Below are positions 1 through 7,239 of a DNA stretch of 11,188 nt, piece by piece (the stretch's first letter is position 1; each line of letters starts with the position of its first letter). The position numbers were made by a program, and so were the translations under genes. The stretch comes from Prevotellaceae bacterium. Lineage in GTDB: Bacteria; Bacteroidota; Bacteroidia; Bacteroidales; UBA932. Where the stretch lies: assembly GCA_031254635.1 (NCBI GenBank), contig JAIRUB010000150.1, forward strand, positions 1 through 11,188, given 5' to 3'. The notes below the pieces were generated by a model. That model did not search any database. It saw only the letters and a program-made list of their open reading frames with translations, and was not told the DNA's origin.

Positions 1-1
1 A

Positions 2-928
2 GATAAAATGAGTTTTTTTGCTCGAATGTTAGATATGGTAATAACTATTTTTAGATATAAAAAAGCAAATTATTGTTTAATTGATACATATAGTTCAAAA
101 AATTTCTATCTTAGCTTGCTCGCCTCTTTTTGCTGCCGATTGATTAAAATAAAATATATACCAATTCTTCATGGTGGTAATTTACCACATCGTTTAGATA
201 ATTCCCCCTTTTTATCTAAATTGTTGTTTAAAAAATCGCATCTCAATGTTTCTCCTTCGGCTTATTTAGAATATGAATTTCGCAAACGTGGTTACAATAA
301 TATTGTTTTAATTCCAAACAATATTAATATTTCAGATTATATTTTTACTCCTCGTAATGTAATCAGGCCATATTTGCTTTGGGTAAGGGCTTTTGATAAA
401 ATCTACAACTGCGAAATGGCAGTTCACGTACTTAAAACACTTAAATCTACTTATCCAAATACAAAACTGTGTATGGTGGGGCCTGATAAGGACGGAACAC
501 TTAAAAATGTAATCAAAGAGGCACAGAGGGCTAATTTAACAATATCAAATGATGTAACTAAATATACCGATTTTGATTTGCTTCTTCCCGGGAAACTATC
601 TAAGCCCGATTGGCATAACCTCAGTCAAGAGTATGACATTTTTATTAGTACAACTAATATAGATAATACTCCGGTAAGCGTAATAGAATCTATGGCGTTA
701 GGGCTCCCTGTTATATCAACAAATGTGGGAGGTGTACCTTATTTAATTAACGATGGGATAGATGGGTTTTTGGTTGAAAAAAACAGTGTTCTTGAAATGT
801 GCTCAAAAATAAAAGACTTGCTTGAGAATCGAGTTAGCGTACAGGCAATTGCAAAACAAGCTCGTGCAAAAGTTGAACAATTTGGATGGGAAGTGGTAAA
901 AGAAAAATGGTTGGAAGTTTTAAAATGA
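2..928 (+). CDS. Glycosyltransferase family 4 (GT-B fold), 5'-partial at window edge
   Basis: Cytoplasmic, probably membrane-associated, retaining glycosyltransferase that would add one sugar to the lipid-linked repeat unit of a surface polysaccharide. The frame is open to the left edge. The first in-window ATG (position 8) would give 306 aa, shorter than the usual 350-400 aa of GT4 enzymes, and would lack the N-terminal glycine-rich acceptor-side loop, so the true start is probably upstream. Counting from that ATG, the GT4 donor-binding part is clear: LLWVRAFDKIYNCE, then SQEYDIFIST, then the family signature around 219-240 (NTPVSVIESMALGLPVIST, followed by NVGG). The first acidic residue of the EX7E pair is Asp219 and the second is Glu227. 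It is the first visible gene of a five-gene + strand operon, with 35 nt to the next gene. The DNA is very A+T-rich. The donor and acceptor sugars cannot be told. Confidence 0.85.
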   Translation, partial: DKMSFFARMLDMVITIFRYKKANYCLIDTYSSKNFYLSLLASFCCRLIKIKYIPILHGGNLPHRLDNSPFLSKLLFKKSHLNVSPSAYLEYEFRKRGYNNIVLIPNNINISDYIFTPRNVIRPYLLWVRAFDKIYNCEMAVHVLKTLKSTYPNTKLCMVGPDKDGTLKNVIKEAQRANLTISNDVTKYTDFDLLLPGKLSKPDWHNLSQEYDIFISTTNIDNTPVSVIESMALGLPVISTNVGGVPYLINDGIDGFLVEKNSVLEMCSKIKDLLENRVSVQAIAKQARAKVEQFGWEVVKEKWLEVLK

Positions 929-963
929 AACACAAGTAAAATATTTAAAAAATAGAAACTAAT

Positions 964-1842
964 ATGGCAGGCAAATATAGAAACATTTGGTATTATACGT
1001 GTAAGTATTGTTTTTCGGTATTACCGGATAGCCTATTTCATAATCTTTTAGGGTGGATAATGCACAAAAGATTTAAAGCAAAATATCATTGGATGAATAT
1101 TTATCAACCTCAAACATTTAGTGAAAAATTACAATATCTGAAAAAATATCCTGTATCGTTTAATGAAAATATATTGGCTGATAAATATGATGTGCGGGAA
1201 TATATTAAAAATAAGATAGGCGAGAAATATTTAGTCCCGTTGGAAGGGAAAGGTGTTTATGATAATGCAAATGATATTAACTTTGATGATTTACCCAATG
1301 AATTTGTTTTGAAATTGACAAAAGGCTCCGGATATAATATTATTTGTAATGATAAAACAATTTTAAATTATAAAGCGACTTTAAACAAGCTTACTAAATG
1401 GTTGAATGTTAATCCATATTATATGTCTCGCGAGAAACAATATAAAGGAGAATTGAAAATAATATGTGAGAAAATGCTTGAATATAATATTACCGATTAT
1501 AAATTCTTTTGTTTCAGTGGAGAGCCAACATACGTTGAATTATTTATAGATAGGCAAGGAGAGCATAAAAAAGTATTTTATGATATGAATTGGAGTAGGA
1601 TGCCATTTATAACAGCCAATGATCATCATCGTATAGTTGATATTGAAAAACCACAGGAGTTTGAAGAGTTGTATAGAATAGCGAAATTGTTGGCAGAAGA
1701 TTATTCATTTGTTAGAGTGGACTTGTATATTCACAATAATAATGTGTATTTTAGCGAATTGACCTTTTATCCGGCTGGTGGTTATACTCCAATTACGCCA
1801 AGAAAGTGGGAATATATTCTTGGAGATTTAATAAAATTATAA
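964..1842 (+). CDS. TupA-type ATP-grasp protein, putative amidoligase of polysaccharide locus
   Basis: 292-aa cytoplasmic protein that looks like the ATP-grasp family named after TupA, the teichuronopeptide synthesis protein; relatives are often mislabelled as glycosyltransferases. The expected role is ATP-dependent ligation of an amino acid or amine to a carboxylate, here perhaps decorating a uronic-acid sugar; that substrate is inference. Visible features are the family-typical N-terminal FSEKLQYLKKYP (about 54-65), LADKYDVREYI (about 73-83), the nucleotide-binding strand and glycine loop FVLKLTKGSG (Lys117, Lys120, Gly121-Gly123), DYKFFCFSGEP (Lys180 in the hinge region), and a C-terminal metal-ligand region VRVDLY with Asp253, then SELTFYPAGG with Glu265. 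Thr267 stands where many ATP-grasp enzymes have Asn. It sits between two glycosyltransferases, 7 nt before the next gene. The family is confident; the reaction is not. Confidence 0.8.
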   Translation: MAGKYRNIWYYTCKYCFSVLPDSLFHNLLGWIMHKRFKAKYHWMNIYQPQTFSEKLQYLKKYPVSFNENILADKYDVREYIKNKIGEKYLVPLEGKGVYDNANDINFDDLPNEFVLKLTKGSGYNIICNDKTILNYKATLNKLTKWLNVNPYYMSREKQYKGELKIICEKMLEYNITDYKFFCFSGEPTYVELFIDRQGEHKKVFYDMNWSRMPFITANDHHRIVDIEKPQEFEELYRIAKLLAEDYSFVRVDLYIHNNNVYFSELTFYPAGGYTPITPRKWEYILGDLIKL

Positions 1843-1849
1843 AATAATT

Positions 1850-2608
1850 ATGACTGATAGTTTAGTTTCAATAATAACTCCTGTATATAATGCAAGCCGT
1901 TTTTTAGAACAGGCTGCTCAATCTGTTTTTGAGCAATCTTATGCTAATTGGGAATGGATTTTGGTTGATGATTGTTCAACTGATAATTCTTGGGGAATTT
2001 TACAAGAACTAGAAAAAAAAGAAAATCGGATTGAAATTTATAAAAACTCAACTAATCTTAAATCGGGTATAACAAGAAATTTTGCTATTAAACAGGCAGC
2101 CGGCCGATTTATAGCATTTTTAGATAGTGATGATATATGGCATAAAGACAAGCTTAAGACTCAAATAAAATTTATGCTTGATAATAGTTATTACTTTAGT
2201 CATACTTCCTTCGGATATTTGGATGAACAGGGAAATAAAATCAAATCAACATTTCATGTAAGCCCTGTTGTAGATTATCAACATCTTTTGAAGTGTACGG
2301 AAATTGGCTGTTTAACTGCAATTTATGATGCAGGTGAAATAGGTAAATTTTATATGTCTGAACATGCAAGAAAACAAGATTATGCATTATGGCTGTCTAT
2401 TTTAAAGAGTGGAATTAATTCTTATGGACTTGACATAGAATTAGCCTATTATAGGCAAGTGAAAAATTCAGCTACGAGTAAAAAGCATAAATTGATTTTA
2501 AAACACATATCATTTTTGAAAGAAACTCAGGGATTCAGCACTATTAAAGCATTATATTATACCATGTATTGGATGCTTAATGGATTTGTAAGATATATCA
2601 TTAAATAA
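1850..2608 (+). CDS. Glycosyltransferase family 2 (GT-A fold)
   Basis: 252-aa inverting glycosyltransferase expected to transfer a sugar from a nucleotide donor to the growing lipid-linked oligosaccharide at the inner face of the cytoplasmic membrane. The N-terminal Rossmann-like part shows SIITPVYNASRFLEQA (7-22) and ILVDDCSTDNSW (Asp40, Asp41, Asp45; uridine and metal binding). The DXD motif is FLDSDDIW with Asp92, Asp94 and Asp95. A KQDYALWL segment with Asp177 matches the position of the usual catalytic base in the (E/Q)DxxLW motif. The C-terminal 50 residues, with LAYYRQVKNSATSKK and an aromatic tail, are typical of short GT2 enzymes in bacterial capsule loci and may help peripheral membrane binding. 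There are no clear transmembrane helices. It starts 7 nt after the ATP-grasp gene and ends 9 nt before the sugar-1-phosphate transferase, so co-translation is likely. Specificity is unknown. Confidence 0.9.
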   Translation: MTDSLVSIITPVYNASRFLEQAAQSVFEQSYANWEWILVDDCSTDNSWGILQELEKKENRIEIYKNSTNLKSGITRNFAIKQAAGRFIAFLDSDDIWHKDKLKTQIKFMLDNSYYFSHTSFGYLDEQGNKIKSTFHVSPVVDYQHLLKCTEIGCLTAIYDAGEIGKFYMSEHARKQDYALWLSILKSGINSYGLDIELAYYRQVKNSATSKKHKLILKHISFLKETQGFSTIKALYYTMYWMLNGFVRYIIK

Positions 2609-2617
2609 AGTTTAATT

Positions 2618-3598
2618 ATGCCGTTTTTAGGTGTCATATTCCACTATTTTCTTATTGCCGCTATCCTTTTCATAGCGATGTTGCTCTATTTTAGAATCGC
2701 TGATAAATTCAACATCATCGACAAACCAAACGAGCGCAGTTCACACACTGCTGTTACCATTCGCGGCGGCGGCGTAGTGTTTTGGCTGGCGGCCTTGCTC
2801 TATCTTTTGACATGTGACGCTGACAATTGGGCTTTCTTTGTGGGAATAACCCTAATTGCTGCCGTGAGTTTTTGGGACGACATCAGTTCGCTTTCTAACA
2901 AATTGCGGATTGTGATACACTTTGTAGCTATAAGTTTAGTGTTTTATAACTTAGAGTTGTACCAAAACCTCCCATGGTGGCAGTTGTTGATGGCTTATGT
3001 TTTCTTCGTAGGAACGCTGAATGCTTATAATTTTATGGATGGCATTAATGGAATAACAGGGCTGTATAGTTTAGTGGTTCTTGCAGGATTACAATACGTA
3101 AATTGGGAAGTTATTGCATTTGTTAACCCCGATTTGATTACTTACCCTATGTTGACCTGTTTAGTATTTCTTTACTTTAATGCCCGAAAACGGGCTAAAT
3201 GTTTTGCCGGCGATGTAGGCAGCATGACTATTGCTCTATGGATAGTAACGCTCCTGTTAATATTAATGGTTACCACAGGTTCTGTGTTGTGGATACTATT
3301 CCTGTTGGTATATGGTGTTGATACGGTTTGTACTATCTTGCATCGTCTTTACCTTCGGCAAAATATCTTTAAAGCCCATCGTTTACACTTTTACCAGGTA
3401 TTAGCAAATGAACGAAAAATGGCACATGTAAAGGTGTCGGCAACCTACGCCTTACTACAGGCGCTTATTTGCGCGTTGACTGTCTATGTGTACATAACAG
3501 GAGTAATGAGTGATGTACTAATACTGTTATTAGTCGGTTTTCCGCTAATATTAATATATCTTTTAAAATTTCGACGATACAAAAAACACAATACATAA
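2618..3598 (+). CDS. Undecaprenyl-phosphate sugar-1-phosphate transferase (MraY/WecA superfamily, WbpL-like)
   Basis: 326-aa polytopic inner-membrane enzyme that starts surface polysaccharide synthesis by moving a HexNAc-1-phosphate from its UDP donor to undecaprenyl phosphate. The sequence has about ten hydrophobic segments and the superfamily motifs in order: DKPNERSSH followed by TIRGGG (35-52), the Mg-binding WDD (Asp87, Asp88), NAYNFMDGING (135-145, Asp141), the FAGDVGS loop (Asp199), and the cytoplasmic KAHRLHFYQ loop (His254, His257), which fits the WbpL/WecA branch rather than MraY. The length suits this branch (about 320-340 aa). Pairing with the downstream 4,6-dehydratase suggests that the first sugar is a 6-deoxy-HexNAc such as FucNAc or QuiNAc; this is inference from the P. 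aeruginosa WbpL/WbpM pair. The A+T bias drops at the start of this gene compared with the three before it. It starts 9 nt after the GT2 gene. Confidence 0.9.
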   Translation: MPFLGVIFHYFLIAAILFIAMLLYFRIADKFNIIDKPNERSSHTAVTIRGGGVVFWLAALLYLLTCDADNWAFFVGITLIAAVSFWDDISSLSNKLRIVIHFVAISLVFYNLELYQNLPWWQLLMAYVFFVGTLNAYNFMDGINGITGLYSLVVLAGLQYVNWEVIAFVNPDLITYPMLTCLVFLYFNARKRAKCFAGDVGSMTIALWIVTLLLILMVTTGSVLWILFLLVYGVDTVCTILHRLYLRQNIFKAHRLHFYQVLANERKMAHVKVSATYALLQALICALTVYVYITGVMSDVLILLLVGFPLILIYLLKFRRYKKHNT

Positions 3599-3609
3599 TC
3601 AATCTTTCC

Positions 3610-5541
3610 ATGAAAAAGTTCCTCATCACCCGATTAAACCGCCACCTGCCAGACTATATCCTTTATTTAAGCCAAAAGGCCTACCTGCCATCCTGGGTCA
3701 TTCTGTCTGTGGATGTCCTTTTTGCCAATCTCGCTTTCATGTGGGCTTACCAAATTTGTTATAGTAGTTTGGATATGCCGTTGCCGATCAGTGACTTTTT
3801 GCTGAAATTAGGCCTGAATACCATTATATCATTCTTGTTTTTCTATTTGCTCCGTACATATCGCAGCATGGTACGCTATTTTGGCATTCGCGATTTATTG
3901 CGTGCCTTTGTGACTATCTTGTACATAAATATTACTATGTTTATGGTTAGTAAATTGTGCCTAATATTGTGGTCGATGCGGATTATGCCGATTTATGGTT
4001 TTCTGCTCAGCGCTGTGTTCTGTTTTTCGTTGATTTTCCTTGGTAAAATGACGATTAAACTACTCTATGATTATGCAAAAAGATATACGGAGTCGAAGGT
4101 AGAAAAAAATATTCCATTGCTCATTTACGGTGTTTCGCCAAATAATATCCGATTGGCCGCACTTTTGGAAAATAGCCAAAACCATGCCTACAAGGTACGT
4201 GGATTTTTATTGCTTGGCCGTTCCATAGCTGATAAAATGGTGAATGGTATTCCGGTATATTGCCGTTGGAAAGGCTTACAAAAATTAGTAGACAGCGGTG
4301 AATGCAAATCTCTGTTAATTAATCCGGAAGAGATTGACCGTGCTATGAAAACCAAGATTGCCGACTATTGTATTAAATGGAAGATAGAATTGCTTACAGC
4401 CCCTGCAGTGAGCAACTGGAAAGCAATAAGTAGTACAGCGCCTAAACTCAAAAAAATCCGTATCGAAGAATTGCTGGGCCGTACAACCATTAATATTGAA
4501 AATTCGACGGTAGAAGCATCACATTCCGGTAAGTGCGTGTTGATAAGCGGCGCTGCCGGCTCTATTGGTAGCGAAATTGTACGTCAGGTATGTACGCTAA
4601 ATCCTTCTTCTATAGTGCTTTGCGATATTGCCGAAACACCTATGCACTATCTGCAATTAGAGTTAGAAGCGAGCTATCCAGAAATGAATATTAATTTGGA
4701 AATTGCAGATGTGCGCAACCGGCGCAGGATGGAACATATTTTTGAAACTTATGCTCCTGAGTATGTATATCACGCTGCTGCATACAAACACGTTCCGTTG
4801 ATGGAAAAATACCCCAGTGAAGCGGTAATTACCAATGTTCTTGGTACAAAAATAATGGCCGATTTGTCGGTTCTTTACAGGGTAAAAGCCTTTGTGATGG
4901 TATCGACAGACAAGGCGGTGAATCCTACGAATGTGATGGGCACTACCAAGCGGGTAGCGGAAATTTATGTACAGTCGCTTGGTTTGAAGTTGAAACATTC
5001 TTCCACTAACGGGCACTGCCGCTTTATTACTACCCGTTTTGGCAATGTATTAGGCTCGAGTGGCTCGGTAATTCCCTACTTCGAGGAACAAATCAAGCAG
5101 GGCGGCCCAATAACTGTTACTCATCCTGAGATTACTCGTTTTTTTATGACTATCCCCGAAGCTTGCAGCCTTGTGCTCGAAGCCGGCAATATGGGAGAGG
5201 GAGGAGAGATTTTCGTTTTCGATATGGGCGAGCCTGTAAAAATTAAGGATTTGGCTGAAAAGATGATTCGCCTGTCGGGCTTAGAGCCTTATAAAGACAT
5301 TGACATTACATTTGTTGGCCTTCGTCCGGGCGAAAAATTATATGAAGAGTTGCTGAGTGAGGCGGAACCTCTATTGCCGACACAGCACCGGAAAATTATG
5401 ATTGGCAAGGTGCGCGAATATAACCACGATGAAGTAAAAGCAAATATAGAAACACTGATTCATAGTGCTTTTTCCTTCGATAATAAAACGGTAATAACGC
5501 AACTGCAGGCATTAGTTCCTGAATACCACTGCGATTTTTAA
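3610..5541 (+). CDS. Membrane-bound UDP-N-acetylhexosamine 4,6-dehydratase (WbpM/CapD/PglF type)
   Basis: 643-aa short-chain dehydrogenase/reductase that converts UDP-GlcNAc to a UDP-4-keto-6-deoxy-HexNAc, the precursor of QuiNAc, FucNAc or bacillosamine-type sugars. The N-terminal 155 residues hold four hydrophobic segments. A CoA-binding-like Rossmann domain follows (about 165-290; LLIYGVSPNNIRLAALL), then the catalytic NAD(P)-dependent domain (about 307-600). Visible motifs are GAAGSIGSE (Gly314, Gly317, Gly320), the AAAYKHVPLME region, and STDKAVNPTNVMGTTK. The usual SDR catalytic Tyr is replaced by Met443, with Lys447 four residues on, as in large WbpM-type dehydratases. FVGLRPGEKLYEELL near 575-589 is also typical of the family. 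Length matches the family (about 620-660 aa). It is the last gene of the polysaccharide operon, 11 nt after the transferase, and is followed at once by a palindromic terminator candidate. Confidence 0.93.
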   Translation: MKKFLITRLNRHLPDYILYLSQKAYLPSWVILSVDVLFANLAFMWAYQICYSSLDMPLPISDFLLKLGLNTIISFLFFYLLRTYRSMVRYFGIRDLLRAFVTILYINITMFMVSKLCLILWSMRIMPIYGFLLSAVFCFSLIFLGKMTIKLLYDYAKRYTESKVEKNIPLLIYGVSPNNIRLAALLENSQNHAYKVRGFLLLGRSIADKMVNGIPVYCRWKGLQKLVDSGECKSLLINPEEIDRAMKTKIADYCIKWKIELLTAPAVSNWKAISSTAPKLKKIRIEELLGRTTINIENSTVEASHSGKCVLISGAAGSIGSEIVRQVCTLNPSSIVLCDIAETPMHYLQLELEASYPEMNINLEIADVRNRRRMEHIFETYAPEYVYHAAAYKHVPLMEKYPSEAVITNVLGTKIMADLSVLYRVKAFVMVSTDKAVNPTNVMGTTKRVAEIYVQSLGLKLKHSSTNGHCRFITTRFGNVLGSSGSVIPYFEEQIKQGGPITVTHPEITRFFMTIPEACSLVLEAGNMGEGGEIFVFDMGEPVKIKDLAEKMIRLSGLEPYKDIDITFVGLRPGEKLYEELLSEAEPLLPTQHRKIMIGKVREYNHDEVKANIETLIHSAFSFDNKTVITQLQALVPEYHCDF

Positions 5542-5548
5542 GTGATAC

Positions 5549-5573
5549 TTACAAACTCAACTTGAGTTTGTAA
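5549..5573. terminator. Palindromic hairpin between convergent genes, probable bidirectional terminator
   Basis: A 25-nt perfect dyad: 12-bp arms around one central base, or ten-bp arms with a 5-nt loop when folded realistically. The arms read TTACAAACTC and GAGTTTGTAA. It starts 7 nt after the stop of the dehydratase gene and lies 2 nt beyond the stop of the convergent DUF1573 gene, so it can serve both. There is no clear T tract on either side, so it is not a textbook intrinsic terminator. Confidence 0.6.
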
Positions 5574-5575
5574 AC

Positions 5576-5971
5576 TCACTCTTGTGGGGCAGCTACTACT
5601 ACTCCTTTAATATGTAATATTATAGAAGAAGGGTTGCCATTAGAGCGTACAGTTAATATTTTATCAAAAGGCATTGCTCCTCCCGGATTGTAAGTAGCTA
5701 ATATTTCGCCTTTTTCCCCTGGAGCTATCGGTTCTTTGGTCCAACTGGGAGCAGTGCAACCACAAGATGGCTGGACTTGTTGAATAATAACAGGTTCTGT
5801 TCCCGTATTGGTAAATTCAAATTTACAAGTCTGCGGGCCGGAACTTTGTACAATATTACCGAAGTCATGCACTAATTTGTCGAAAACAATAGTAGTGTCT
5901 TTTTGTGTTTGTGCAGAAGCAGCAAAACCGAATGCCAAGCAAACAAGGGCTGATAAGATAATTTTTTTCAT
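5576..5971 (-). CDS. DUF1573 domain protein, exported
   Basis: 131-aa exported protein. Residues 1-20 form a clear Sec signal peptide (two Lys, a hydrophobic core, then SAQ), with cleavage probably near Ala20/Gln21. The rest is one DUF1573 domain, an Ig-like fold common in Bacteroidetes: VHDFGNI (34-40), FEFTNTGTEPVIIQQV (51-66), the diagnostic PSCGCTAP with Cys70 and Cys72, then APGEKGEILATYNPG and a final strand pair. It should act in the periplasm or at the envelope; its molecular function is unknown, and a disulfide or packing role for the CGC motif is possible. It is transcribed alone from a recognisable Bacteroidetes promoter, with a short leader that lacks a Shine-Dalgarno sequence. 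It is convergent with the polysaccharide operon and divergent from the membrane regulator. The ATG was chosen because it directly opens the signal peptide. Confidence 0.9.
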   Translation of the reverse strand: MKKIILSALVCLAFGFAASAQTQKDTTIVFDKLVHDFGNIVQSSGPQTCKFEFTNTGTEPVIIQQVQPSCGCTAPSWTKEPIAPGEKGEILATYNPGGAMPFDKILTVRSNGNPSSIILHIKGVVVAAPQE

Positions 5972-6009
5972 AACAAGATATAAATTAATAATTTTAAAAA
6001 TTCACGCTA

Positions 6010-6042
6010 CAAAGGTAAGGCACTAACAAATATCTTTGCAAA
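6010..6042 (-). promoter_or_regulatory. Bacteroidetes-type promoter for the DUF1573 gene
   Basis: Read on the minus strand, TTTG (6042-6039) and TACCTTTG (6017-6010) are separated by 21 bp, matching the Bacteroidetes sigma-ABfr consensus TTTG-N19-21-TAnnTTTG. Transcription would start near 6005, giving a leader of about 35 nt before the ATG at 5971. Confidence 0.7.
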
Positions 6043-6048
6043 TTTTTG

Positions 6049-6066
6049 ACTACAAAATAATGTAGT
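6049..6066. repeat. Short dyad in the divergent intergenic region, possible operator
   Basis: ACTACA (6049-6054) and TGTAGT (6061-6066) are perfect inverted repeats around a 6-nt A/T spacer. The dyad lies just upstream of the -33 element of the DUF1573 promoter and about 60 bp upstream of the promoter of the + strand regulator. An operator is possible, but arms of this size can arise by chance in A/T-rich DNA. Confidence 0.3.
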
Positions 6067-6089
6067 TAAAGTTTCAAATTTTAATAGGA

Positions 6090-6122
6090 ATGTCAAAAAA
6101 ATGTTGTTTTTATGTCAAAATC
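6090..6122 (+). promoter_or_regulatory. Three 11-bp direct repeats (ATGTC/T core), candidate OmpR/PhoB-type binding box
   Basis: Three consecutive units start at 6090, 6101 and 6112, each opening with ATGTC or ATGTT and followed by an A or T run (ATGTCAAAAAA, ATGTTGTTTTT, ATGTCAAAATC). The first and third share nine identical leading bases. The array ends at the base before the TTTG of the downstream promoter, the position expected for an activator touching RNA polymerase. Direct repeats of 11-bp period with a TGTCA-like core are how PhoB-class winged-helix proteins bind, and the next gene encodes such a domain. Autoregulation is inference. Confidence 0.5.
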
Positions 6123-6153
6123 TTTGTTTGTACAATTGTTAGCCGTATATTTG
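6123..6153 (+). promoter_or_regulatory. Bacteroidetes-type promoter for the membrane winged-helix regulator
   Basis: TTTG at 6123-6126 (a second TTTG follows at 6127-6130) is followed after 19 bp by TATATTTG at 6146-6153, a full match to TAnnTTTG. The start codon begins only 5 nt after this element, so the transcript should start at or next to the ATG. Confidence 0.75.
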
Positions 6154-6157
6154 CATT

Positions 6158-7198
6158 ATGCATTTGATTAAAAAGAATTCATCGGTTTTATGGTTAAACA
6201 TGCTTACTATTGTGGGCTTTGTTTCGCTTTTAGCGCTCCAATCGCTATGGCTGTATAATGCTTATAAATTGACATACAACCAACTGATTATTGATATAGA
6301 CGAGGCTTTTGACCAGGCTTATCGGAACGAACAGGTGTATAGGATGCCTGTAGGGAACTTGATAAATACCGGTAATTTGACTATCCAAGGTTGTGAACAA
6401 GAAAAGATTATGATTATCCGCGACTGCAACCCCAGCGATACGCTGGTGTATGAGAATGTGTATGGATTATCGATGGAAGTTTTTATGAATAAGGCTTTTT
6501 TTGAATTACGGGAGCGAACATTGCCTATGAATATCTATTGCTTGTCCGATTTATTTGCCGGTGCCTTACATGATAAGGAAATACGATTATCATTTGTAAT
6601 AGAGCGTTTTAATCCACTTACCCAAGGAGTGTTTGAAACTACCTATTCCGGCGAGGAATTTTCATATTCGCTCGAAACACACACTTCTATAACGAATCTG
6701 ACAGAGACCGAAGGATTAAGAGCAAGGCTCCATTTTGGCCGCTATGAGGTTTTTCGAAGAATGAGTAATATGATAATAAGCTCGGTGCTATTGCTGCTCC
6801 TCATAATATTGAGTTTCATTTTGCGGCAACAATTACTTCGTCGTCAGAAAATTAAATCCATAGATACTAAATTAGTTCCGCCGATAACTATACAACATAG
6901 CAGAGTATACACCATAGGGCAATATAAGTTTGATGCGGATAAAGATGAGTTACAGGGCTTTGGCCGCTGTATCAATCTGAATAAAAAAGAACATGCCATC
7001 CTCGAAGCCCTTTGCGCCGGACACGGCAATGTGGTTGACAGGGTTAAACTTTTGGAAGATGGCTGGGGAAGCACGGGATTTATCTATTCCCGCAGCCTTG
7101 ATACCTATATTACTACCTTAAGAAAATACCTAAAAGACGATCCCACCGTACAAATTATTACAATTAAAGGCGTTGGCTATAAGTTGAGTATTGGCTAA
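6158..7198 (+). CDS. Membrane-spanning winged-helix (OmpR-type) transcriptional regulator with periplasmic sensor loop
   Basis: 346-aa predicted one-component signal transducer. Residues about 11-33 form a first membrane helix after a short basic N terminus. About 170 residues then face the periplasm, with no family recognised. Residues about 204-223 (IISSVLLLLLIILSFIL) form a second helix, followed by a basic stop-transfer stretch (RQQLLRRQK). Residues about 251-345 are a Trans_reg_C winged helix: YKFDADKDELQ, then NLNKKEHAILEALCAG, a helix SRSLDTYITTLRKYL equivalent to the DNA-recognition helix, and the C-terminal wing hairpin with IKGVGYKL. The layout is that of a histidine-kinase input module joined directly to a response-regulator output, with no kinase or receiver domain. 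ToxR and CadC carry the same DNA-binding domain at the N terminus. The ATG follows the promoter so closely that a leaderless mRNA is likely. The fucosidase gene begins 41 nt downstream. Confidence 0.82.
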   Translation: MHLIKKNSSVLWLNMLTIVGFVSLLALQSLWLYNAYKLTYNQLIIDIDEAFDQAYRNEQVYRMPVGNLINTGNLTIQGCEQEKIMIIRDCNPSDTLVYENVYGLSMEVFMNKAFFELRERTLPMNIYCLSDLFAGALHDKEIRLSFVIERFNPLTQGVFETTYSGEEFSYSLETHTSITNLTETEGLRARLHFGRYEVFRRMSNMIISSVLLLLLIILSFILRQQLLRRQKIKSIDTKLVPPITIQHSRVYTIGQYKFDADKDELQGFGRCINLNKKEHAILEALCAGHGNVVDRVKLLEDGWGSTGFIYSRSLDTYITTLRKYLKDDPTVQIITIKGVGYKLSIG

Positions 7199-7239
7199 GC
7201 TAATTTTACCGTTTTTGTAGATTGCGATAAAATAATAAT

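Noticed and set aside
4663..5016. 117-codon minus-strand frame inside the dehydratase gene
   Set aside because: It lies opposite the conserved catalytic domain and has no coherent domain features.
5808..6026. 72-codon plus-strand frame across the DUF1573 start and promoter
   Set aside because: It is antisense to a clear signal peptide and runs through the DUF1573 promoter; its composition is not protein-like.
7199..7239. Separate promoter for the fucosidase gene
   Set aside because: The only candidates (TACCGTTTTTG and TAGATTGC) deviate in spacing or sequence and have no correctly spaced TTTG upstream.
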